Assembly: GCA_944327365.1 (NCBI GenBank)
Contig: CALVHI010000004.1
Coordinates: 1 to 44,186 of the forward strand
Direction: 5' to 3'
Length of the DNA stretch: 44,186 nucleotides
Source: an uncultured Bacilli bacterium
Lineage (GTDB): Bacteria; Bacillota_I; Bacilli_A; RF39; UBA660
The position numbers were made by a program, and so were the translations under genes. Positions 9,126-15,206 of the stretch are shown one piece after another; within the stretch, counting starts at the first letter, position 1; each line of letters opens with the position of its first letter. The notes under the pieces are model-generated. The model saw only the letters and a program-made list of their open reading frames with translations, was not told where the DNA came from and did no database searches.

Positions 9126-9154
9126 ATTATAACACACAACATAATAAATTACAA
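9126..9154 (-). promoter_or_regulatory. Promoter of rplS
   Basis: TTGTAA (9149-9154), exactly 17 bases, then TATAAT (9126-9131). The -35 box overlaps the stop codon of the upstream hypothetical gene. Confidence 0.75.
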
Positions 9155-9631
9155 ATTTTTTGATAAAGATTCACTTTCATGGCAAACCATTTGATATTCT
9201 CCTAAAGGTTTTTGTAAAGGACAATCTTCATCTAAAATACAAACATAATCTTGTTTATTAATATTTCCGTCATGAATTGACATAATTTTTTTCATTAATT
9301 TTTCTCCTTCTTTAAAGACAACCATTAAATCCTGATTATCATGATTAAATTTAGCAAATAAAATCTTACTTGAAAAAGGCAAAACCAAACGTTGGATAAA
9401 AAGAACTTGATCTTGCAATAATACTTTTTTTAGCTCAACTACACCGCACATTAATTTTCCAGCATGATTAGAAAGCGTATGATCAGTTGCATAACCAATA
9501 ATCACTACCAAATTATCATTTACATCAAAAAAAGAAAAATTAGAATTCAAAGAAATCTCCAATCCTTGTTCTGGAATATAAAGAGAATGAAAAGAGGCTA
9601 GCTCTTCTAAAGTACACAGATATGTTTTCAT
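9149..9631 (-). CDS. Hypothetical protein downstream of greA
   Basis: I do not recognise this 160-residue protein. It has no clear membrane segment or signal peptide. It contains five cysteines, three of them in the C-terminal third (VCILDEDCP and MVCHES). Alternating hydrophobic stretches suggest a beta-rich soluble fold. It starts 25 bases after greA, so it is probably the last gene of the ruvX-greA operon, in the slot next to greA where B. subtilis has udk on the other side. Its ATG at 9631 is oddly placed: the strong AGGAGG right after the greA stop is about 21 bases away and no nearer in-frame start is seen. Real gene likely, function unknown. Confidence 0.7.
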   Translation of the reverse strand: MKTYLCTLEELASFHSLYIPEQGLEISLNSNFSFFDVNDNLVVIIGYATDHTLSNHAGKLMCGVVELKKVLLQDQVLFIQRLVLPFSSKILFAKFNHDNQDLMVVFKEGEKLMKKIMSIHDGNINKQDYVCILDEDCPLQKPLGEYQMVCHESESLSKNL

Positions 9632-9656
9632 AATATTTTTGTTTAAAAACTTCCTC

Positions 9657-10124
9657 CTAGTTCACGCTTTTTAATAAAACATCATAGGATCCATTAGGAC
9701 TTTCTACAGAAACAGTCTCTCCTGCTCTATGGCCAATCACAGCCTTTCCTATTGGCGATTCATTTGAAATTTTATTATTGAATGGATCAGCTTCTAGAGA
9801 ACCAACAATTTTATATTCTTCGCTATCACCAGGCTCATATTCAATAACAATTGTTGAACCAACATTAGCAATATTCTTATCAAGATGTTCTACTATCTCA
9901 CAATGTTCTAATTTATATTCTAATTCTTTAATTCTGCTCTCTAATTGAGCTTGTTCATTTCTTGCAGCATCATAATCAGCATTTTCAGATAAATCACCTA
10001 AAGAACGAGCATATTTTAAAGCATTAATCACTTCTGGTCTTTTCTTTAACTTTAAATCGTTTAACTCTTGTTCTAACTCTAAATACCCTTCTGGGGTAAG
10101 TACAACTGTATTTTCATCTTTCAT
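9657..10124 (-). CDS. greA: Transcription elongation factor GreA
   Basis: Factor that rescues backtracked RNA polymerase by stimulating transcript cleavage. The N-terminal coiled coil carries the acidic tip motif GDLSENADYDAARNEQ, and the C-terminal FKBP-like domain ends with SPIGKAVIGHRAGE and a further VESPNGSY block. At 155 residues it is family length. AAGGTGG lies 6 bases before the start. It follows yrrO by about 38 bases. The same neighbourhood (mltG-yrrM-yrrN-yrrO-udk-greA) is found in B. subtilis, but udk is missing here. Confidence 0.98.
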   Translation of the reverse strand: MKDENTVVLTPEGYLELEQELNDLKLKKRPEVINALKYARSLGDLSENADYDAARNEQAQLESRIKELEYKLEHCEIVEHLDKNIANVGSTIVIEYEPGDSEEYKIVGSLEADPFNNKISNESPIGKAVIGHRAGETVSVESPNGSYDVLLKSVN

Positions 10125-10162
10125 ATTATTCCACCTTCATTTTTTGCATCTACAAAAGAATA

Positions 10163-11350
10163 CTACAAATAATCCTTTTTGTCAAATACTTTTAATCGCA
10201 TCATCGCATTTTCTGAAACTTTTTTATCTACTTCACAATAAACCCTCATTCTTGGATGTCTAGCAACTTCTAATTCATTTCCATCTTCATCCCAAATTTT
10301 AGTAATAGAATAAGTAAAAGCATCCATATTAGGGCCAAAAAACTCTACAACATCTCCAACTTGAAAGTAATTTCGTTCTTCAATTAAAATTCTACTACCA
10401 TCTTGACTTAAAACAATCCCTAAAAAATCTTGGTTTGATACTTCTTCTCTTCCTAAATAGTATTGTTCACTAACTCCAGGGAGTTTATTATAAAACTGAG
10501 GAACGCTTTCTCTGTTAGCACAACGATTAATAATATCGTTAGAATATCGTATGTCACTTTCCTTTAAAGTATTCCTTTTAATTTTATCAAATAGCTTTCT
10601 ATAAGTATCAATTACAGTTGCAATATAATAAACAGAACGCATTCTTCCTTCTACTTTAAATGAATTCACTCCAATATCAATCATATCTTTTAAATACAAT
10701 GACATATTAAGATCTTTAGGAGTCATGCTAAATATTTCTTGTTCCCCATTAATATTAAAAGCCCATCGACAAATTTGCGCACATCCTCCCCTATTAGAAT
10801 CTCGATTAGTGGCAACATTAGATAAGACACACTTCCCACTAAAACTTGTACACATTGCCCCTTGAATAAAACATTCAAGATCTAACCCAGTTTTTAGTTT
10901 AATATCTAATATATCTTCTCTAGACGCTTCTCTTGCTAAAACAATTCTTTTTACGCCTAAATTTTTATAATAGAGAGCTGCAAAGGCATTCAATGTACTG
11001 GCCTGTGTTGATAGATGTATTTCTAGCGGTATAGAGTTTTCTTTTATTATTTTAATTACTGCAATATCACTTACAATTACAGCATCTACTTTAATTAAAG
11101 CTAGATTTTCTAAATATTCTTTTAACCCCTCTAAATCTTTTTCATGAAATACAATATTGACTGTTACATAAAGCTTTTTGCGATGTTGATGAGCAAATTC
11201 TACCGCTTCAATCAACTCCTCTCGGCTAAAATTAATGGCATTAGCTCTTAGAGAATACTGATACCCACCAATATATACAGCATCTGCTCCATATAAATAA
11301 GCAATTTTTAAACGTTCCAAATTTCCTGCAGGAGCTAGTAACTCGATCAT
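10163..11350 (-). CDS. yrrO: Peptidase U32 family tRNA hydroxylation protein (YrrO/TrhP2-like)
   Basis: U32-family protein. In B. subtilis YrrN and YrrO act in prephenate-dependent formation of 5-hydroxyuridine at tRNA wobble position 34. The N-terminus IELLAPAGNLERLKIAYLYG and the block SFKVEGRMRSVYYIATV are diagnostic. Iron-sulfur-type cysteines occur in GAMCTSFSGKCVLS and GGCAQICRWAFN. The C-terminal part is a small beta-barrel ending near VFDKKD. The ATG at 11350 is preferred because AAGGAG lies 8 bases before it. Another ATG at 11356 overlaps the yrrN stop and is too close to that site. It lies directly after trmR and yrrN, consistent with one modification pathway. Confidence 0.92.
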   Translation of the reverse strand: MIELLAPAGNLERLKIAYLYGADAVYIGGYQYSLRANAINFSREELIEAVEFAHQHRKKLYVTVNIVFHEKDLEGLKEYLENLALIKVDAVIVSDIAVIKIIKENSIPLEIHLSTQASTLNAFAALYYKNLGVKRIVLAREASREDILDIKLKTGLDLECFIQGAMCTSFSGKCVLSNVATNRDSNRGGCAQICRWAFNINGEQEIFSMTPKDLNMSLYLKDMIDIGVNSFKVEGRMRSVYYIATVIDTYRKLFDKIKRNTLKESDIRYSNDIINRCANRESVPQFYNKLPGVSEQYYLGREEVSNQDFLGIVLSQDGSRILIEERNYFQVGDVVEFFGPNMDAFTYSITKIWDEDGNELEVARHPRMRVYCEVDKKVSENAMMRLKVFDKKDYL

Positions 11351-11352
11351 TT

Positions 11353-12147
11353 TCATCTCTCCTTAATTCTAACAATTGTTTCATGTTCGCTTAAATATTT
11401 ATACGGATATTTCTTATCTAAGGTGGACTTGGCATGTAGAATATCTAATACTTCTTTATCTTCCAAAAACAAAGTCTGTATCATATGAAATAAAACAGGT
11501 TTAAGTTCACGATATTTAAGCCCGTTAAAAGGGGATCCCGTATAAACAACTGTACCATATTCATTTTCTACTACTTTAAAAGTTTGCTTTAAATCATTTG
11601 CAATTTCACTAACTTTAGATGCATTCTTCTTAAAATATTCGTTATAATTCGTAATTAATTTCCGTCTAGAATACATAATATTTACATATCCAAAAGTAAA
11701 TAAAACTACCGGCTTTTTTGCTTTTTTAACTATTTTTTCTGTCTCATCAAAAGTTAGATCACTACTTACAACAACACTATCACAATCTTCTAAATAAGAA
11801 TTAACACTAATAGAATTACAATTAAAATGATTTAAAAAAAGGATTTTAACAAGAGGTCGATCAAATTCTTTTAATACTTGCAAAATACCAATATCATCAA
11901 AGACAATTCCTTTAATATGATCAGGTAATGTTGCTAGCAGTTTTTTAAAATCACGTATTCCTTCATGATCTAAAATTCGATTAATAAATATATAAGCACC
12001 TTCACTCTTAATTTCTAAAGGAGTAAACACTTCAGGAAAGCCAACACTAAATCCTTTAATTGGAAAAAGGAAAGTAACATGACTTTCTTCTTTTAATTTT
12101 TCTATTAATGTATGATTTGTTATTAATATTAAATAATTATTTTTCAT
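11353..12147 (-). CDS. yrrN: Small peptidase U32 family protein (YrrN/TrhP1-like)
   Basis: Companion of YrrO. Similarity is weaker, but position, length (264 residues) and the pattern of a degenerate TIM-barrel fit YrrN. It lacks the cysteine cluster of YrrO; only a couple of scattered cysteines (such as HFNCNS and LEDCDS) are seen. It is somewhat shorter than the B. subtilis protein. It overlaps trmR by 11 bases and shares the ATGA of the next gene, so it is translationally coupled on both sides. The likely role is 5-hydroxyuridine synthesis at tRNA U34, inferred mainly from the conserved cluster. Confidence 0.78.
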   Translation of the reverse strand: MKNNYLILITNHTLIEKLKEESHVTFLFPIKGFSVGFPEVFTPLEIKSEGAYIFINRILDHEGIRDFKKLLATLPDHIKGIVFDDIGILQVLKEFDRPLVKILFLNHFNCNSISVNSYLEDCDSVVVSSDLTFDETEKIVKKAKKPVVLFTFGYVNIMYSRRKLITNYNEYFKKNASKVSEIANDLKQTFKVVENEYGTVVYTGSPFNGLKYRELKPVLFHMIQTLFLEDKEVLDILHAKSTLDKKYPYKYLSEHETIVRIKER

Positions 12148-12730
12148 CTTTTTTTACACTTACGGATAGGCCGTCTCCTACATCATAAAAATTTGTTTCA
12201 AATTCTTGATTATTTTTCAAAAATTCAATATAATCCTCTATCTTTTCCACTAAACCTCTTAAATTTTTAGATTCAATTTCTTTAGATTTCCCTACATGAC
12301 CATGAAATTTTAAATTATCTGTAATTATAACACCACCGTCATTTAAAAAATATTTAAACTTCTCAAAGAATTTAATGTATTGCCCCTTAGCAGCATCAAT
12401 AAAAATCATATCATATTTAACACCAGTTAAATTAACATCTAAAGCATCTTGAAATACTACATTAATCTTCTTTTCAAACCCACATTTTTTAACATTTTTT
12501 AGACATTCCATATATCTTGCTTCATCACGTTCAATAGTTGTTACAGTAACATCTTGGGCTACACTTGCCATTAAAATTGTTGAATAACCAATTGCACTTC
12601 CAATTTCAAGAATATTTTTAATATTATTCTTTTTAATATATTTCATAATGAAAGCGATTGAATCTTTTTCAATAATTGGAATATTTTTAAGGGAGGCATA
12701 TTCCTCCATCTCAAGTATTAGTTCTTTCAT
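12137..12730 (-). CDS. trmR: SAM-dependent O-methyltransferase (TrmR/YrrM-like)
   Basis: Class I methyltransferase of the catechol-O-methyltransferase family, 197 residues. The SAM-binding loop reads ILEIGSAIGYSTILMA. The acidic ribose-binding residue is in TTIERDE, and the metal/catalytic region in FIDAAKGQY with later ITDNLKFHG. B. subtilis YrrM (TrmR) methylates 5-hydroxyuridine to 5-methoxyuridine at wobble position 34 of tRNA. The adjacent yrrN and yrrO homologues that make its substrate support the same role. AGAGGTGAA precedes the start. Confidence 0.88.
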   Translation of the reverse strand: MKELILEMEEYASLKNIPIIEKDSIAFIMKYIKKNNIKNILEIGSAIGYSTILMASVAQDVTVTTIERDEARYMECLKNVKKCGFEKKINVVFQDALDVNLTGVKYDMIFIDAAKGQYIKFFEKFKYFLNDGGVIITDNLKFHGHVGKSKEIESKNLRGLVEKIEDYIEFLKNNQEFETNFYDVGDGLSVSVKKDEK

Positions 12731-12743
12731 AATTCACCTCTAA

Positions 12744-13814
12744 TTAATTATATTCGTACCACATGCCACTCGCTTGCAATTCTTTTATTTTAGCATCATG
12801 TTCAGCATTTGTTCTCGTAAAATATGTCTTTCCATTTTTATCCGCTACAAAGAAGTAATAGTCATGTTCTTCAGGATGTAATACAGCATCAATAGATTCT
12901 TTACTAGGTGAGCAAATCGGTCCGATTGGAAGTCGCCCAGCCATCGCCACTGGTCTCGTATTATAGGCGTTGATATCATTAATCTCGCTTAAATATAAAT
13001 CGCGATCACTAAATTCTACCCCAGCAGCATAATACGTTGTTGCATCACTTCCTAAACTCATTTTTGATTTTAAACGATTATAAAATACTCCAGCCACACC
13101 CGCTCTATCATCACTAGTAGAGCCTTCTACTTCAACAATACTTGCAAGTGTTAAGAGCTCATGAATGCTATATTGACTATTTTCTATCTCTTCTTTATAA
13201 TTATTTAATACTGCATTCATACCATCAAGCATTCTTTCTATAATATCTTTTATGCTACTTTCTTGATAAATTTCATAAGTGCTAGCAAATAAATATCCTT
13301 CTAACGGATAATATATTTCTGGATTTAAAATATCTTCTGATAAAAACCAGTATTTCTCGATAAGCTCATTTAAGTACTCTTCACTACTTAATACTTCTAA
13401 TACTTCTTCTTTGGTAGTGCTAGTTATTTGCGCTATATCTTCTGCATATCTTACTAGTCTTCTTCCTTCGACAAAAGTTATATCTTCTGTATTATCTTCA
13501 ACAATAATTTTTCCTTCATGAAATTGGTTTAATATTTCTTTTAAACTCATATTAGGACTTATTTCATATTCTCCAGCTTGTAAATTTAAATTATGATGAA
13601 AAACAAGATATACATACGCAGATAATTTATTTTTAATTAAGCCTTCTTCATCTAAAGCATCAATAATATCTGTTTTACTTTCTCCTGATGTAATTTGGAA
13701 TATTACAACTTCATCACTTTTGGATGCTGGTGAAATTCCATAAAAATAGAAAATAATCAGCAAAACGATAAAAGCCACTATACCCCCACCAGCGATCATC
13801 AACTTCTTTTTCAT
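12744..13814 (-). CDS. mltG: Endolytic murein transglycosylase MltG
   Basis: Membrane-anchored lytic transglycosylase of the YceG family that cuts nascent glycan strands. One N-terminal membrane helix (about residues 6-25) is followed by a LysM-like region and the catalytic domain. The catalytic glutamate is probably Glu228 in LLTLASIVEVEGS, followed by VAGVFYNRL and the LPIGPICSP block. At 356 residues it is normal. It is the third gene of the ruvX operon and begins 6 bases after yrzB. It should work with the PBP, MraY and FtsW encoded elsewhere in the window. Confidence 0.96.
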   Translation of the reverse strand: MKKKLMIAGGGIVAFIVLLIIFYFYGISPASKSDEVVIFQITSGESKTDIIDALDEEGLIKNKLSAYVYLVFHHNLNLQAGEYEISPNMSLKEILNQFHEGKIIVEDNTEDITFVEGRRLVRYAEDIAQITSTTKEEVLEVLSSEEYLNELIEKYWFLSEDILNPEIYYPLEGYLFASTYEIYQESSIKDIIERMLDGMNAVLNNYKEEIENSQYSIHELLTLASIVEVEGSTSDDRAGVAGVFYNRLKSKMSLGSDATTYYAAGVEFSDRDLYLSEINDINAYNTRPVAMAGRLPIGPICSPSKESIDAVLHPEEHDYYFFVADKNGKTYFTRTNAEHDAKIKELQASGMWYEYN

Positions 13815-13820
13815 ACTGCC

Positions 13821-14093
13821 CTATTCACTCGCCTCTTCAATACTGGAAAGTAAATTTTCAATAACATTCCATTCTTCATCCGTCTCAATATCTTGAAGCT
13901 CTAATGTTTCTTTCTTTTTGTCATAAGTTGCTGCATAAGTTATAACATTTCCCTCTTCATCTAAAGAATTATCCGTAAAAACGATATAACTTTTCTTTGT
14001 TTCTTCTGAATCAAAAGTAAACAAAATCTCATATTCACACGTTTTTCCACTTTTATCTGTTACAGTAAAATAACGATTCTTCTCTTCATTCAT
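13821..14093 (-). CDS. yrzB: YrzB-like DUF1292 protein
   Basis: Small acidic protein of 90 residues of the DUF1292 family, with the usual beta-strand pattern YEILFTFDSEE and a strand-rich middle, and a WNVIENLL helix near the end. The function of the family is unknown. Its start overlaps the end of ruvX by four bases. Its place between ruvX and mltG is conserved in Bacilli, which is the strongest support for the call. Confidence 0.9.
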   Translation of the reverse strand: MNEEKNRYFTVTDKSGKTCEYEILFTFDSEETKKSYIVFTDNSLDEEGNVITYAATYDKKKETLELQDIETDEEWNVIENLLSSIEEASE

Positions 14094-14512
14094 TTATTTT
14101 CCTCCATTTTAAGTAATGTTTCTAAAATTATAACAGCCGCAACCCCATCAATTACTTTTTTGCGTTTTTTCCTGCTTAGATCTGCCTCTAATAATATATT
14201 TTCAGCTTGAACAGTAGTTAGTCTTTCATCGACAAGTATAACAGGAATATTAAATGATCCCTCTATCATTTCTTTAAATTTCAAACTTCTAGTACTTGCA
14301 AACCCCAAAGAACCATTCATATTTTTAGGAAAGCCTAAAGCAATTTTAGAAATCTTATATTCTTCTAATATATTGCTTAATTCTTTTAAAGCTATATCAT
14401 ATTGCTCTTTAGGAAAATGAATTACTTTTAGAGGACTTGCAATCACATGCGCTTCATCACTAATTGCTACTCCAAGGCTTTTCACTCCTAAGTCTAAACC
14501 TAAATAACGCAT
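14090..14512 (-). CDS. ruvX: RuvX/YqgF Holliday junction resolvase-like nuclease
   Basis: RNase H-fold protein of 140 residues, implicated in Holliday junction resolution and in 16S rRNA 5'-end processing in different bacteria. The first strand LGLDLGVKSLGVAISD holds the first catalytic Asp. LGFPKNMNGSLG and VILVDERLTTVQAE are the conserved YqgF blocks, and the second acidic residue lies near IDGVAAVIIL. AGGTGATGAA stands just before the ATG. It opens the seven- or eight-gene operon running to greA. Confidence 0.96.
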   Translation of the reverse strand: MRYLGLDLGVKSLGVAISDEAHVIASPLKVIHFPKEQYDIALKELSNILEEYKISKIALGFPKNMNGSLGFASTRSLKFKEMIEGSFNIPVILVDERLTTVQAENILLEADLSRKKRKKVIDGVAAVIILETLLKMEENK

Positions 14513-14537
14513 TTCATCACCTACAAGTACAAGTAAT

Positions 14538-14566
14538 ATTTTAACAGATTTTATCTAAAATTACAA
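14538..14566 (-). promoter_or_regulatory. Promoter of the ruvX-greA operon
   Basis: TTGTAA (14561-14566), a 17-base spacer and TAAAAT (14538-14543), placed between the 77-residue membrane protein gene and ruvX. Confidence 0.6.
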
Positions 14567-14569
14567 CCT

Positions 14570-14803
14570 TTACCGTTTATTTTGACACGCTCCCCGCCAT
14601 ATTACAACAGTATCACCATTTTCATCTATATCATAAGCATAACACATACTTTCATCTTCGTTGCATATTGCCTCACGACAATACTCGTAACTATAATTAT
14701 CCATATTATTATTTGTCTTAAATAAAATAAGCACTATAACTTCTAATACTACCAAAACACCCATTACAATTAAAAACGTTTTAAGACTAATTTCTTTTTT
14801 CAT
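14570..14803 (-). CDS. Small membrane protein with four extracytoplasmic cysteines
   Basis: I do not recognise this 77-residue protein. After a basic start it has one hydrophobic helix (about residues 9-28). A polar domain follows with cysteines at 42, 47, 54 and 73, enough for two disulfide bonds if this part is outside the cell. AGGG stands 5 bases before the ATG. It starts 7 bases after a 35-residue membrane protein gene beginning with the same MKKE, so the two are co-transcribed. No function can be assigned. Confidence 0.75.
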   Translation of the reverse strand: MKKEISLKTFLIVMGVLVVLEVIVLILFKTNNNMDNYSYEYCREAICNEDESMCYAYDIDENGDTVVIWRGACQNKR

Positions 14804-14810
14804 TTTATCC

Positions 14811-14918
14811 CTACCAAATTCTAAAAATCATAAATACAAACAGTAAAATACAAGCGCCAAAAAATAGTGCTTCATAAAGTTTCATTGTTTTATTATTTTT
14901 TTTAACTTCTTTTTTCAT
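14811..14918 (-). CDS. 35-residue membrane miniprotein
   Basis: A short reading frame starts at ATG 14918 and ends with TAG at 14811-14813. The protein begins MKKEVKKNNKTMKLYEA and continues into a single hydrophobic helix (about residues 17-32) ending in Trp. GAGGG lies 6 bases before the start. An extended -10 box (TGT then TACAAT) lies about 20 bases further up. It directly precedes the 77-residue membrane protein with 7 bases between. Basic N-terminus plus one helix suggests a small inner-membrane peptide; a toxin-like or regulatory role is possible but not supported by any match. Confidence 0.65.
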   Translation of the reverse strand: MKKEVKKNNKTMKLYEALFFGACILLFVFMIFRIW

Positions 14919-14936
14919 AAACAACCCTCATAAAAT

Positions 14937-14945
14937 ATTGTAACA
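14937..14945 (-). promoter_or_regulatory. Extended -10 promoter of the small membrane protein pair
   Basis: TGT directly followed by TACAAT, a good extended -10 element. No convincing -35 is present at 16-18 bases. Confidence 0.45.
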
Positions 14946-15088
14946 TAAATTACCAAAGAATAATAGGGTAAATACGAAATTGATCTATTAAAATTTAATC
15001 CAAGATTAACGAATCCCCCACTTAATCTACATGACTTAATTCTTCTAATGCATGATTTGTCATAAGATTTTCATCCCCCTACCATAAA
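14943..15088 (-). other. Intergenic stretch between ppdK terminator and the small membrane genes
   Basis: No complete gene is seen here. Two G-rich tracts (minus-strand GGGGGAT near 15009-15016 and 15070-15077) lie about 60 bases apart. The second could serve as a ribosome binding site for a 13-codon frame reading MTNHALEELSHVD (minus strand, ending near 15026). This may be a relic of a longer gene or chance. Confidence 0.35.
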
Positions 15089-15124
15089 CCAAAAGAAAAC
15101 TCTATTCAAAAGAATAAAGTTTTC
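15089..15124 (-). terminator. Terminator of ppdK
   Basis: A 13-base-pair stem (15095-15107 with 15112-15124, one G-T pair) with a four-base loop is followed by TTTT. It is the strongest hairpin in this part of the window. Confidence 0.85.
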
Positions 15125-15206
15125 AACCATCCATAAGTGAGAAATATTGCATTTTGCCAATACAATAATATCAATTAGCATATTGCCCTAAAATCAATAC
15201 CATTTT

